This document shows, piece by piece, positions 1 through 9,462 of a stretch of DNA of 64,000 nt. The number at the start of each line of letters is the position of its first letter. Position 1 is the stretch's first letter. A model generated the notes under the pieces. The model was not told where the DNA came from. It did not search any database and saw nothing but the letters and a program-made list of their open reading frames with translations. This DNA is from Mycobacterium spongiae (lineage in GTDB: Bacteria > Actinomycetota > Actinomycetes > Mycobacteriales > Mycobacteriaceae), in the NCBI RefSeq assembly GCF_018278905.1, contig NZ_CP046600.1, positions 5,332,001 to 5,396,000 on the forward strand, in the 5' to 3' direction. The position numbers were made by a program, and so were the translations under genes.

Positions 1-1
1 G

Positions 2-355
2 AACCGCTGCCAGTTCTGCGCCACTACCCACGAGGCCGTCGCGTCGGCGGTGCTAGATCCCTCGATCACCGCCGCGGTGATTGCCGATTGGCGCACCGCC
101 GAGGTCGACGATGGGTTGAAGGCGACCCTCGGCTTCTTGGAAAAGCTGACCCTCACGCCCGACGAGGTACAGCCACGAGACGCCCGTGCGGTGCTCGACG
201 CCGGAGTCAGCCCGGAAGCGTTACGCGACGCGATCAGCATCTGCGCTGCGTTCAACACAATCAACCGGGTAGCCGATGGGCTGGATTTCACTCTGCCCAC
301 CAACGCCGATCGCGCAATGAGCACTCGGGTGCTCCTCACAGTTGGGTATCGCTGA
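2..355 (+). CDS. AhpD/carboxymuconolactone decarboxylase-family protein, 5' end missing
   Basis: This is the C-terminal part of a protein whose start lies before the window; the frame is open from base 2 to the TGA at 353-355. It begins with NRCQFCATTH, which fits the CxxCxxxH redox/proton-relay motif of AhpD-like alkylhydroperoxidases. The remaining roughly 110 residues are helical and fit the CMD fold. Members reduce peroxides or act as decarboxylase-like enzymes; the substrate cannot be told. The stop is 50 bases before the dehydrogenase that follows on the same strand, so co-transcription is plausible. The family call rests on the motif and length only. Confidence 0.7.
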   Translation, partial: NRCQFCATTHEAVASAVLDPSITAAVIADWRTAEVDDGLKATLGFLEKLTLTPDEVQPRDARAVLDAGVSPEALRDAISICAAFNTINRVADGLDFTLPTNADRAMSTRVLLTVGYR

Positions 356-405
356 GCAACCCCGGTCGGGACTCCACGCGACGTCGGATTCACGAGAGGG
401 CCTCC

Positions 406-1581
406 ATGATGAAGGCAGTGACCTGCCACAACGCGACCCTCGAGCTAGCTGACGTGCCGAGCCCGACGCCAGCGAAGGGTCAGTTGGTGCTCAACGTCCT
501 CCGGTGTGGCATCTGTGGGTCGGACCTGCATGCCCGCCACCATTGCGACGAACTCGCTGACGTGATGGCCGAAGCGGGATATCCCGCCTTCATGCGCTCG
601 AATCAGCGCGTGGTATTCGGACACGAGTTCTGTGGCGAGGTGGTCGATTACGGTCCCCGCACCCGCAAGACACCCCGACCCGGGACACCGGTAGTTGCCA
701 TGCCATTGCTGCGCCGTGGCGACGATGTCCATGGGATCGGGCTATCCACGATGGCGCCGGGTGCGTACGCGGAGCAGATCGTCACTGAGCAGTCACTGGC
801 ATTTCGGGTCCCGAACGGGCTGGCACCCGAGATCGCCGCGTTGACCGAGCCGATGGCCGTCGGATGGCACGCCGTCCGACGGGGCGAGGTGGGCAAAGGC
901 GACGTCGCGATAGTGATCGGGTGCGGGCCGATCGGGCTCGCGGTGATCTGCATGCTGAAGGCGGGCGGGGTGCGCACCGTGATCGCGAGCGACTTTTCCG
1001 CGGGTCGCCGTAGACTCGCGACGGCGTGCGGCGCCGACATCGTGGTCGATCCCCTTCAGGACTCGCCCTACACGGCGGGGGCGGACCGTGGACGGGCAAA
1101 GGGGCATCTCAATAGCATCGTCGAGGCGTTCGACCTTGCGGTCGGCACGCTCGAAAAGCTGCAACGGCTGCGGCTGCCGTGGTGGCACGTGTGGCGGGCC
1201 GCCGATGCGGCCGGTGCCGCCACCCCCAAGCACCCGGTGATCTTCGAATGTGTTGGCGTCCCAGGCATCATCGAGGACATCATCACGAGCGCGCCGATAT
1301 TTTCGCGAGTCGTCGTGGTCGGCGTCTGCATGGGCTCGGACCAAATCCGGCCGTCGATGGCGATCAACAAAGAGATCGACCTGCGGTTCGTGCTCGGCTA
1401 CACACCGCTCGAGTTCCGCGACACCCTGCACATGCTCGCCGACGGCAAGGTCAACGCTGAGCCACTCATCACCGGGACTGTCGGTCTGCCCGGCGTCGAG
1501 GCCGCGTTCGACGCGCTCGCCGACCCCGAGACGCATGCGAAGATCCTGATCGACCCCAAGAGCGACGCCGCCAGCCCCTAG
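406..1581 (+). CDS. Zinc-dependent alcohol dehydrogenase (MDR family, Rv3726-like)
   Basis: A 391-residue medium-chain dehydrogenase/reductase expected to oxidise an alcohol or polyol with NAD(P). The N-terminal catalytic domain carries CGICGSDLH (catalytic zinc Cys) and GHEFCGEV (zinc His/Glu region). The Rossmann domain has VIGCGPIGLAV. I do not see the four-cysteine structural-zinc loop typical of horse-liver-type enzymes. There are two adjacent ATGs at 406 and 409 behind a GAGAGG ribosome site; 406 was chosen. The open frame extends further upstream, but it overlaps the preceding gene and looks non-coding. From memory it corresponds to Rv3726 (about 397 aa). Substrate unknown. Confidence 0.85.
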   Translation: MMKAVTCHNATLELADVPSPTPAKGQLVLNVLRCGICGSDLHARHHCDELADVMAEAGYPAFMRSNQRVVFGHEFCGEVVDYGPRTRKTPRPGTPVVAMPLLRRGDDVHGIGLSTMAPGAYAEQIVTEQSLAFRVPNGLAPEIAALTEPMAVGWHAVRRGEVGKGDVAIVIGCGPIGLAVICMLKAGGVRTVIASDFSAGRRRLATACGADIVVDPLQDSPYTAGADRGRAKGHLNSIVEAFDLAVGTLEKLQRLRLPWWHVWRAADAAGAATPKHPVIFECVGVPGIIEDIITSAPIFSRVVVVGVCMGSDQIRPSMAINKEIDLRFVLGYTPLEFRDTLHMLADGKVNAEPLITGTVGLPGVEAAFDALADPETHAKILIDPKSDAASP

Positions 1582-1597
1582 CCTGTCTGCCCCGGCA

Positions 1598-4500
1598 TCA
1601 CACCATCGCCGCGGCCCACGCGATGTGCCCGGCGAAGCCCAGTGATGTCGCCATGTCGCGGTAGCGATCCCGCGACTGCGCATAGCCCGCGTCATCGCCG
1701 TGCGCGTGCGCCAGCAAGGCACGCAGCCGCAACAGCTGGACCTTGCGCACGGCAAAACCATCATCGGCCGGCGCCGCGGCCAACCGCTCGATCACCGCCG
1801 CGGCTTCGATCACGTCGCCTTCATCCCCACGTTCCAGCAGCGTCTCGACCAGCACACCGGTCGAGGGCGTGCTCCACCCCACCAGCCGTCCGTCCCGCAA
1901 GAGGTGGTCAACGGCCCCACGCACGAGCGCGATGGCGCCGTCGCGATCACCACACCGACTCATTTCCCGCCCCAGATACGCCTCGACCAACGGTAGATCG
2001 GCCAAGAAGTAGGCGCGGCGGTGGAATATGTCCCTGACGTGCGCTAGCACCTGCTGTCCCCGGTCGCGGTCCGCGTTCTCGCTCCGGTGCACCAGCGCGA
2101 CGCCCAGCGTCATCCTCGCGATGGCCAGCGCAACATCATCGCCGCTTCGTTCGGCGATGTGAAGGGCGTCCTCGATCTCGCGCAGCGCGCGGTCGTCGGA
2201 CATGAGCACGCCAGTCGATATTCCCGCGCTGTATACGTAGGTGACCACCGTGGCGTAGGACATCGGATCGGCGCTGCGCGCCATGGCGAGTCCGCGCTCG
2301 AGGTCGTCCGACCATCCTGGGCGTCCCAAGCAATAGCGTGCGTTCGCCCGGGTCACAAACGCCACCGCCAACGGACATCCGATAATCAAGTCGCCTCTTG
2401 TTGGATCACCGTCGGCCAACTCGATAACCCGCTGTGACCATTGCAGCGCGTCGGACCATTCGGCGCACTCACCCTTGGCGTAGATCAGCCCAATAGCTAG
2501 CCCGACCGTCAAGCTCGGATCGCCAATCGACTCAATAAGGGCCATGGCTTCCGACGCCAGCTGCGAGGCTTCGCGCATCCGGGCATGCTGCAGGTGATCG
2601 ATCACCAGCCCGGCCATCCCGACAGCCAGGGACGCCTTGTCCCCTGCTGCGGCACACAATTCCCGCAATTCCTCGAAGCGGGCACCGGCAACGTTCATGC
2701 GGATTCGAAAGGCGATGCCGCACAACATCGTACGTGGGGCGATCCGCATGGCGGTTCGGTGCGGAGCATCTGCTGGTAACGCGTCGGCGATCTTTCGGGC
2801 ACGCTCCCAACTCACGCTGGCCGCGGCGATGTCCCGGTTGGTCGCCCAGGCCGCGGCGCGCATGTGCCAGCCGTATGCGACATGCAGTTCTCCGGCGGCT
2901 TCCAAGTGTTCGGCAATCAGCGCGGCGTTCTGTTCGACCGATTCCGGGTCTCGGTCTTCGATCGCCGCCGCTACGCGCTGGTGCATGTGCGCCCGATCGG
3001 ATTTCAGTTGCGATTCGTAAGCCACGGTGTGGATCAGCGGATGCCGAAACGCATACTCGGCCGGAGCGGTGAACCGCACTTGGTCAACGAGCTCCGCACG
3101 GATCAGCTCCTCAATCGCCGGATCGATCCCGAGGCCGATCAGCAGATCAGCACCAAAGCGAGACCCGATCACCGCCGCGGCGCCGAGCGTGTGCTTGGCC
3201 GCCGGGCCGAGCCGGTCGATGCGCGCGCCAATGGTTGCTTGCAGCGTTGCCGGCACAACTGCCTCGTCGACATTCGCGCCACACGAGTAGCGGCCACGTT
3301 CGCCCACCAACACCGAGCTTTCGGCGAGTTCGCGGATGATCTCCTCAGCGAAGAACGGGTTTCCGGCTGCGCGCTGAGCGATGATCTCGGCGATCTCACT
3401 CACGGATTGATCGGGGCCCAGGAGTTCAGCGATGAGCGTTGACGCTTCCGTGTCGCTCAGTGGCGCCAACGCGATGGTCTGCGCGCCGCGGACGCTCCGC
3501 AGCGCTCCGTGGTAGTCCGGCCGATAGCTCACCAGCACCAGGGAGTGGGTCTGCGGGATGACCGCGAGAAAGTCCGCGACCATGGATTCGCTGATCTCAT
3601 CCATCCAGTGCACGTCCTCCAAGACGTACACGGCCGGTTGCCTGCGGGCCAGCTGCACCGCGTTTATCAGCGCGGTGAGCCGTCGGCGCCGGGCTTCCGG
3701 GGCGATATTCGGCAGCGCAATCCCGGGATCGGCGATGCCCAGCAGGTCGTAGAGCAGCAAGAGATCGTGTGGATCGGCATCGGGGACTTGTGCATGCACC
3801 CGCACCCGCGCGGTCTCCACGTCCAGCTGGTCGACCTGCGCGCCGGCGCGCAGCAACCGAGTGACCGCGTGGAACGGGACATCGCTGGCATGTGATTCGC
3901 AGAAGGTGGAAAACACCCGAACGCCACGCGCTTTGGCAAGCTGCGCGGCTTCGCGCGCCAGGCGAGTCTTGCCGATGCCCGCGCGGCCAACCACTTCAAC
4001 GACTGCCCCACGTCCGGCGATGGACCGATCCAGCATCGTGGTCAATGTGGCTAATTCCCACTCGCGGCCCACCAACACCGAGTGCGCGGGACCGCTCTGC
4101 CAGCGCCGGTCGACCACTCTCACCAGTCGCCGAGCCGGCACCGCATCCTCGGCACCTTTGATGCGCACCATCTCCAGCTCGCCGAGCATGGCGGCACCGC
4201 CGACCAGCCGGGCGGTGGCCTCGCTGAGCAGCACGGTGTTGGGCAACGCCGCCGCCTCCATCCGCTGGGCCATCCCGACTTGCGCACCGACCGCGGTGTA
4301 ACCCAAAGCGCCAGAACCGATCTCACCGGCAACGACTTCGCCAGAATTGAGACCCACCCGAACCCGCAAGGAGACACCGTCGCCGCGCTCTACGTCGACT
4401 GATAGGCGCTGGGCCTCATCCTGAAGACCGAGCGCGGCGAGACACGCGCGTAGCGCATGATCCTCCAAAGCGGCCGGTGCCCCAAACACCGCCATAATCC

Positions 4501-4771
4501 CGTCACCGGTGAACTTGTCGACCGTGCCGCCGTAGCGCCGCACCACCGCTGCCGAACGGCTGACCAGCTCGGTCATGATCTCGCGCAACCGCTCTGGACC
4601 GACGGTGGCCGCGATATCCATCGATCCCACTACGTCGGCGAACAGCACTGTCACCTGCTTGTACTCGGCGTGGGCGTCGGCCGCGACAACCGGTGCGCCG
4701 CAGCCGTGGCAGAACCGCGCGTGCTCAACAGGCTCGGTGCCACAGCTACGGCACACCAGTCCGGCCGTCAT
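1598..4771 (-). CDS. Zinc-ribbon / class III cyclase-like / AAA ATPase protein
   Basis: A large (about 1057 aa) multidomain signalling protein. Residues 7-24 form a zinc ribbon (CxxC, ten residues, CxxC). A class III adenylate/guanylate cyclase homology domain follows (VTVLFADVVGS and KFTGDGIMAVFG with metal-binding Asp). Next comes a P-loop ATPase (GRAGIGKTR, Walker A) and a long helical, TPR-like C-terminus without a recognisable LuxR HTH. The helix that normally carries the substrate-specifying Asp and the transition-state Asn reads VGAQVGMAQR, so both look replaced and activity may be altered. Start: ATG at 4771 has GGAGGG 4-5 bases upstream; a GTG at 4786 is the alternative. It converges on the dehydrogenase 16 bases away. 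Confidence 0.82.
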   Translation of the reverse strand: MTAGLVCRSCGTEPVEHARFCHGCGAPVVAADAHAEYKQVTVLFADVVGSMDIAATVGPERLREIMTELVSRSAAVVRRYGGTVDKFTGDGIMAVFGAPAALEDHALRACLAALGLQDEAQRLSVDVERGDGVSLRVRVGLNSGEVVAGEIGSGALGYTAVGAQVGMAQRMEAAALPNTVLLSEATARLVGGAAMLGELEMVRIKGAEDAVPARRLVRVVDRRWQSGPAHSVLVGREWELATLTTMLDRSIAGRGAVVEVVGRAGIGKTRLAREAAQLAKARGVRVFSTFCESHASDVPFHAVTRLLRAGAQVDQLDVETARVRVHAQVPDADPHDLLLLYDLLGIADPGIALPNIAPEARRRRLTALINAVQLARRQPAVYVLEDVHWMDEISESMVADFLAVIPQTHSLVLVSYRPDYHGALRSVRGAQTIALAPLSDTEASTLIAELLGPDQSVSEIAEIIAQRAAGNPFFAEEIIRELAESSVLVGERGRYSCGANVDEAVVPATLQATIGARIDRLGPAAKHTLGAAAVIGSRFGADLLIGLGIDPAIEELIRAELVDQVRFTAPAEYAFRHPLIHTVAYESQLKSDRAHMHQRVAAAIEDRDPESVEQNAALIAEHLEAAGELHVAYGWHMRAAAWATNRDIAAASVSWERARKIADALPADAPHRTAMRIAPRTMLCGIAFRIRMNVAGARFEELRELCAAAGDKASLAVGMAGLVIDHLQHARMREASQLASEAMALIESIGDPSLTVGLAIGLIYAKGECAEWSDALQWSQRVIELADGDPTRGDLIIGCPLAVAFVTRANARYCLGRPGWSDDLERGLAMARSADPMSYATVVTYVYSAGISTGVLMSDDRALREIEDALHIAERSGDDVALAIARMTLGVALVHRSENADRDRGQQVLAHVRDIFHRRAYFLADLPLVEAYLGREMSRCGDRDGAIALVRGAVDHLLRDGRLVGWSTPSTGVLVETLLERGDEGDVIEAAAVIERLAAAPADDGFAVRKVQLLRLRALLAHAHGDDAGYAQSRDRYRDMATSLGFAGHIAWAAAMV

Positions 4772-4927
4772 CCGACCCTCCGTCACTCCCCGGCCCGCAG
4801 AGTTTCCGCCTTTCCAGGATAGGGCGCTGGCGGGCTAGCGACGTCCGACAGACCCAGATGCCGGCGGGCCGGCTCCACGGCGGCCTAGCAAGCCACTGTC
4901 GGTCAAACCCGAGCGGATCGCGAATCG

Positions 4928-5341
4928 CTACGTCGGCGGGCGCTCGATTCGCCAGGGACCAACCTCCCCCTTGCGCTGCAACTTGACCTCGTCGGTGCCT
5001 GCGTCGTGCGTTCCATCGATCTCGATCTCGATGGCGACGCGCACAGTCGCCCTGCGCGTGCCGCGCGGCCGAATTGACCGCACCTCCAGCCTGTGAATCG
5101 TCCAGCTGCGCAACATCTCGAGCTTGCTCGCGATGATGTCGTCGTCGGGACACAGCACGTGGCCGTCCACGTCGTCATCGCCGCGCATCAGTGCCGCGTA
5201 GAACCCGACGACCGCCGCCGCCGGATTGGCGTCACCCGGCGACATGTCGGCGGCCTCCTCGGGCGTCAACACTATGGGCTCCGTGTAATCGGCCCAACCG
5301 TCGTCGTCACGCTCGGTGGTCGGCGGAATCTTCAGCACCAT
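4928..5341 (-). CDS. Hypothetical protein, possibly NTF2-like
   Basis: A 137-residue soluble protein with an acidic N-terminus (many D/E in the first 40 residues) and an alternating beta-rich C-terminal half. There is no signal peptide and no membrane segment. The stretch AAAVVGFYAALMRGDDD followed by antiparallel-strand-like sequence resembles small NTF2/SnoaL-type domains, but I recognise no definite family. It lies between the cyclase-ATPase gene and the Prim-PolC gene, all on the minus strand, 48 bases after the end of the latter, so it could be the second gene of a Prim-PolC transcript. The ATG at 5341 is the only good start seen. Confidence 0.65.
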   Translation of the reverse strand: MVLKIPPTTERDDDGWADYTEPIVLTPEEAADMSPGDANPAAAVVGFYAALMRGDDDVDGHVLCPDDDIIASKLEMLRSWTIHRLEVRSIRPRGTRRATVRVAIEIEIDGTHDAGTDEVKLQRKGEVGPWRIERPPT

Positions 5342-5389
5342 GGGCGGATGCTATCGGGACGAGGAGCACTATCCGGGTGGCGCGCGCAG

Positions 5390-6430
5390 CTATTGGGCGC
5401 TCTTGTCCTTCTTCCGATCGGTGTCGCGGCTCGGCTGCACCCGCTTGGGCTCGCCCGGCATCTTCGGATAGTTCGGCGGATACGGCAGATCGCCCAGCCC
5501 GCGCTCCGCGTCGGCGTCGGCCATGTTCAGCAAGGGAACAATCGATTGCGCGACCTCGTCCATGCCGGCCCACGGGTCTTCTCGACGCGTGAGCAAATCG
5601 GGCACCGTGGCCATGGTGTAGTCGTCGGGATCGGCGCCGGCAAGCTCGTCCCAGGTCAGTGGTGTCGACACCGTCGCGATCGGGGTACGCCGCACCGAAT
5701 ACGCCGCCGCCATGGTGCGGTCCCGGGCGTTCTGGTTGAAGTCAACGAAAATGCGCTGCCCCCGCTCTTCCTTCCACCACGATGTGGTCACGACGTCCGG
5801 GGCGCGACGCTCAAGCGCACGGGCCAACGCGATGCCCGCCCGGCGCACTTGAATGAAGTCCCAGTCGGTGGCGATCGGCAGGAATACGTGGATCCCGCGC
5901 CCCCCGGACGTTTTCGGGTAGCCCACCAGACCGAGTTCGTCGAGCACCGGCCGCAACACATCGACCGCGACCGCACGCGCATCCTCGAATCCGGTGCCGG
6001 GCTGTGGATCTAGATCAATGCGCAACTCATCCGGGTGCTCGGCGTCGGGGCAGCGCACCTGCCACGGGTGCAGCGTAATCGTGCCCATTTGCGCGGCCCA
6101 CACGATCGCGGCCGGGTGGGTCACCTTCAGCGCGTCGGCGGTGCGGCCCGACGGGAACGTCACTCGGCAGGTCTCCAGGTAGTCGGGATGGTGCTTCGGG
6201 ATCCGCTTCTGATAGATCTCTTCCGCGTCGATGCCGTCGGGAAATCGCTGCAGATGAGTCGGCCGGTCGCGCAGCGCGGCCAACATCGGCCCTCCCGCCA
6301 CGGCGCGGTAGTAGTCGACGAGTCGTCCCTTGGTGCCGTTGGATCCCAGCTTCGGGAAAAGCACCTTGCCGAGATTGGTGAGCCGGACGGCGACACCGTC
6401 CACGTCGACTTCCCTTGCTGAGTTGGCCAC
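5390..6430 (-). CDS. Prim-PolC: LigD-type primase-polymerase (Rv3730c-like)
   Basis: A 346-residue stand-alone archaeo-eukaryotic primase-like polymerase, homologous to the polymerase domain of the NHEJ enzyme LigD. Visible motifs are the catalytic DxD (LRIDLDPQPG), the nucleotide-binding SGGRGIHVFLPI and a later IFVDFNQN acidic motif. In mycobacteria this protein (Prim-PolC) is reported to fill short gaps with ribonucleotides in partnership with LigC during excision repair. Here it is divergently transcribed from ligC with 57 bases between the starts, as in M. tuberculosis Rv3730c/Rv3731. Start is GTG at 6430. The C-terminus is lysine/arginine rich, probably for DNA contact. Confidence 0.88.
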   Translation of the reverse strand: MANSAREVDVDGVAVRLTNLGKVLFPKLGSNGTKGRLVDYYRAVAGGPMLAALRDRPTHLQRFPDGIDAEEIYQKRIPKHHPDYLETCRVTFPSGRTADALKVTHPAAIVWAAQMGTITLHPWQVRCPDAEHPDELRIDLDPQPGTGFEDARAVAVDVLRPVLDELGLVGYPKTSGGRGIHVFLPIATDWDFIQVRRAGIALARALERRAPDVVTTSWWKEERGQRIFVDFNQNARDRTMAAAYSVRRTPIATVSTPLTWDELAGADPDDYTMATVPDLLTRREDPWAGMDEVAQSIVPLLNMADADAERGLGDLPYPPNYPKMPGEPKRVQPSRDTDRKKDKSAQ

Positions 6431-6487
6431 ACCAGGATTCCAACACGCCGACGGGGTGAGCTGCCGCCGAGACGCAAGAATGTACCC

Positions 6488-7585
6488 ATGGAGTTACCCG
6501 TCATGCCGCCGGTGTCGCCGATGCTGGCCAAGTCGGTTCGGACAATCCCGCCCGTGGCGTCTTATGAGCCCAAGTGGGATGGATTCCGGTCCATCTGCTT
6601 CCGCGACAACGCTGAGGTCGTCTTGGGTAGCCGCAATGAGCGGCCGATGACGCGCTACTTCCCCGAGTTGGTCGCGGCCATCACAGCGGAGCTACCCCAG
6701 CGCTGCGTGATCGACGGTGAAATCGTCGTCGCCACCGAACACGGCCTGGACTTCGAGGCGCTGCAACAGCGCATCCACCCAGCCGACTCGCGGGTGCGGA
6801 TGCTTGCCGAGCACACCCCCGCTTCCCTGATTGCCTTCGACGTGCTGGCATTGGGCGACGACGACTACACCGGGCGTCCCTTCAGCGAGCGGCGAGCCGC
6901 CCTCGTTGACGCGATGGCCGGATCGGGCGCAGGGTCGCATCGATCGATCCACGTCACCCCGGCGACCACGGACGTGGCGACCGCGCGTCGATGGTTCTCC
7001 GAATTCGAGGGAGCCGGCTTGGATGGGCTTATCGCCAAACCGCTCACGCTCACCTATCAACCCGACAAGCGCGTCATGTTCAAAATCAAGCACGAACGCA
7101 CTGCCGACTGCGTGGTCGCCGGCTATCGGGTGCACAAGTCCGGCGGCAGCAAAGGCGGGGTGGTCGGCTCGCTTCTACTCGGGCTCTATCAGGAAGACGG
7201 TCAACTGGCGTCCGTGGGCGTCATCGGGGCCTTCCCCATGGCCGAACGCCGGCGCTTGTTCACCGAGCTGCAGCCGCTAGTCACCGGCTTCGATGAGCAT
7301 CCTTGGAACTGGGCCGCGCACGCCGCCGGCCAACGCACCCCGCGCAAGAACGAAACGTCCCGCTGGAACGCGGGCAAGGACCTTTCCTTCGTACCGCTGC
7401 GACCCGAGCGGGTGGTCGAGGTCCGCTACGACCACATGGAAGGCACCCGGTTCCGCCACACCGCCCAGTTCAACCGGTGGCGCTCCGACCGCGATCCCCG
7501 CTCCTGCACCTACGCACAGCTCGAGCAGCCGATCACGTTCAACCTCGACGACATAGTGCCCGGACTCGGCTCCGGCAGGGCCTGA
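6488..7585 (+). CDS. ligC: ATP-dependent DNA ligase LigC
   Basis: A 365-residue ATP-dependent DNA ligase. The adenylation motif EPKWDGFRS gives the nucleotidyl lysine at residue 29. Further nucleotidyltransferase motifs are visible (IDGEIVV, DGLIAKPL and MFKIKHERT), followed by an OB-fold domain. It seals nicks during base excision repair and backup end joining and is probably functionally paired with the divergent Prim-PolC gene. Length and sequence agree with mycobacterial LigC (Rv3731, about 358 aa). It lacks the polymerase and nuclease domains of LigD. Start ATG at 6488; no closer alternative precedes the catalytic lysine. Confidence 0.92.
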   Translation: MELPVMPPVSPMLAKSVRTIPPVASYEPKWDGFRSICFRDNAEVVLGSRNERPMTRYFPELVAAITAELPQRCVIDGEIVVATEHGLDFEALQQRIHPADSRVRMLAEHTPASLIAFDVLALGDDDYTGRPFSERRAALVDAMAGSGAGSHRSIHVTPATTDVATARRWFSEFEGAGLDGLIAKPLTLTYQPDKRVMFKIKHERTADCVVAGYRVHKSGGSKGGVVGSLLLGLYQEDGQLASVGVIGAFPMAERRRLFTELQPLVTGFDEHPWNWAAHAAGQRTPRKNETSRWNAGKDLSFVPLRPERVVEVRYDHMEGTRFRHTAQFNRWRSDRDPRSCTYAQLEQPITFNLDDIVPGLGSGRA

Positions 7586-7689
7586 CGTCGCTGATGCCGG
7601 CGGACGACGTCGGCGGGCTTCGATGTGCGCTGGCCGGCTACTCGCTCGCCCGTGCTAGCGGAGTTGTCGGAGCCCACTAAGCTGTCGTG

Positions 7690-8160
7690 ATGCTCCACGT
7701 ATCCTCACTGTTCGTTGCAGGCACCGCCACCGTGGACGAACACGGCGCGATCAGTGCCACGCGCATACCGACGACCTGGTTTCAGGTCGACCGAGTCCCC
7801 CTGCGAGGTGAGGTTCCGGTCGTCATCGTGGTGCACGCGCCCGCCGGAGGGGATTACGACCCGGAACTCCATGTCGTATGCAAAGACCCTTCCGGGGTGC
7901 CCCAGGGTTTCCTCCGCGCGGCCTGGCATTGGCCGGACGATGACCACAAATCATCCAAGTACCGATGCTTTACGCAACAGCTCGCCTTCCCGATCGAGTG
8001 CGAGGGCGAGTACACAATCGGCGCGTACTACGACGCCGAGGGCAAATTCGAGCTGGCCACACCCATACCGATTTCGATCATCTTGGCGCCGCCGAGTCCG
8101 GAGGCCGGCGGCGACGGTACCCAGCCGGTCGCCGGAAGCTCCCCGGAGGCCACCGCCTAG
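7690..8160 (+). CDS. DUF6941-like protein
   Basis: A 156-residue soluble beta-rich protein. Its beginning (SSLFVAGTATVDEHGAISATR) and middle (GEYTIGAYYDAEGKFE) resemble the small actinobacterial DUF6941-type proteins also found twice later in this window (22978 and 25243). It is the most divergent of the three and has a proline-rich C-terminal extension. No catalytic motif is visible and the function is unknown. GTG at 7687 is directly followed by ATG at 7690; either may start translation. The gene converges on the P450 gene and overlaps it by four bases at the stop codons. Confidence 0.6.
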   Translation: MLHVSSLFVAGTATVDEHGAISATRIPTTWFQVDRVPLRGEVPVVIVVHAPAGGDYDPELHVVCKDPSGVPQGFLRAAWHWPDDDHKSSKYRCFTQQLAFPIECEGEYTIGAYYDAEGKFELATPIPISIILAPPSPEAGGDGTQPVAGSSPEATA

Positions 8161-9392
8161 ACCGCGACCGACAGCGCCGACAACCCGCGCAGTGTGACGT
8201 TCCTCTTGTAGTGGGGCTCACCGTCGAGCCGGGCGTTCGGGAAGCGGGCAGTGAGCGCCGCCAGGGCCACACTGGATTCCAGACGAGCCAGCGGGGCACC
8301 CAGGCAAAAATGCAGCCCGCGACCAAATGCCAAGTGCCGGAAGGCTCCCCGGTCCGGATCGAAGACATCCGGTCGCTCGAACTCGCGCGCGTCGCGGTGG
8401 GCGGCCGCGACCAACAGCAGCATGCTGTCGCCCTGGACCACGTGGGTATCCCTAATAGTCATGTCGGCGCCGGCAATCCGGCCGACCAGCTGCACCGGCG
8501 GATCGTAGCGCAGGGTTTCCTCGACGACAGCTGCTGCCCGGCCGGCGCTGGCGCCCAGTGCCGCCCACTGCGACGGCTCGCGCAACATCGCCAGGATGGC
8601 ATTGCCGATCACGTTGACCGTCGTCTCATGTCCCGCGATCAGCAACAAATTGCACGTTGAGACGATCTCCTCCTCGGTCAGCTGATCACCGGACTCCTCC
8701 ACCGCGATCAGACCGGACATCAGGTCATCGCCAGGCCGTAGCCGGCGGCGTTCGATCAACGCATGCAGGTATTCGCGCAGCCACCGATGGGCCTGCCGCG
8801 TCTCCTCCGCTGCATCCGATGACTCACCAGAGACCTCGACCAATGGATCCAGCGACTGGCCCAGCACTGCCGACGCCCAGCTGAACTGCGGCTCGTCTTC
8901 AAGCGGCACGCCCAGCAATCGGCAGATGACCGCCACCGGCAGCGGGTACGCGAAGTCTTCGACGACATCAAACCGGCCCTTCTCGGCGATCCGATGAAGC
9001 AACCGGGCCACCGTTGCGCTGATGTCAGGTTGCAGCTGGTTCACGACTTTCGGCAGGAACGCTTTGCTGACCAACTTTCGCAGCCGGGTGTGATCGGGGG
9101 GATCGAGGAACAAGAAACTCGGCGGACCGATGCGGCGCGGCGCCGGATCTTGTTCACGAAGCCGCTGCGCAGTCGTCGAACTGCTAGTGTCGCTGCTCGA
9201 CGAGGGATGCCGCAGCACTTCGTCACAGTCCTGGTATTGCGCGAAGACCGTGAGGTTGGCCTCGGGCACCTGGAAGGCTCCTCCGTCGCGCAACTCGGCG
9301 TAGAGCGGGTATGGATTGGCCCGGTTGGCCGGGTCGAGCAGCTGCACCAGTAGCGCTTGGTATTCCTCCTGCGCATTAGGAGCAACCGTCAT
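8157..9392 (-). CDS. Cytochrome P450
   Basis: A 411-residue bacterial class I P450 monooxygenase. The I-helix oxygen-activation motif LLIAGHETT, the K-helix EETLR (ExxR) and the heme-ligand loop FGRGLHFCLGAP are all intact, so the enzyme should be active with a ferredoxin partner; none is encoded nearby. It would hydroxylate a lipid, sterol or xenobiotic, but the substrate is not predictable from sequence alone. The next gene upstream on the same strand encodes a haloalkane dehalogenase, which hints at a xenobiotic or lipid oxidation context. The CYP family number cannot be assigned by eye. ATG at 9392. Confidence 0.9.
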   Translation of the reverse strand: MTVAPNAQEEYQALLVQLLDPANRANPYPLYAELRDGGAFQVPEANLTVFAQYQDCDEVLRHPSSSSDTSSSTTAQRLREQDPAPRRIGPPSFLFLDPPDHTRLRKLVSKAFLPKVVNQLQPDISATVARLLHRIAEKGRFDVVEDFAYPLPVAVICRLLGVPLEDEPQFSWASAVLGQSLDPLVEVSGESSDAAEETRQAHRWLREYLHALIERRRLRPGDDLMSGLIAVEESGDQLTEEEIVSTCNLLLIAGHETTVNVIGNAILAMLREPSQWAALGASAGRAAAVVEETLRYDPPVQLVGRIAGADMTIRDTHVVQGDSMLLLVAAAHRDAREFERPDVFDPDRGAFRHLAFGRGLHFCLGAPLARLESSVALAALTARFPNARLDGEPHYKRNVTLRGLSALSVAV

Positions 9393-9422
9393 CTCTTTAT
9401 TGTGCCCGCGGCGCGGCGGGCG

Positions 9423-9462
9423 GTGGCGTTCAGTGGCGTTCAGTGGCGTTCAGTGGCGTTCA
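9423..9462. repeat. Four-copy 10-bp tandem repeat
   Basis: GTGGCGTTCA is repeated four times without change between the P450 start and the end of the dehalogenase gene; the last copy contains that gene's stop codon. It could be a polymorphic microsatellite-like tract. Confidence 0.85.

Noticed and set aside
88..405. Upstream extension of the alcohol dehydrogenase frame.
   Set aside because: It overlaps the AhpD-like gene in another frame, is Arg-rich and has no similarity; the ATG at 406 has its own ribosome site.
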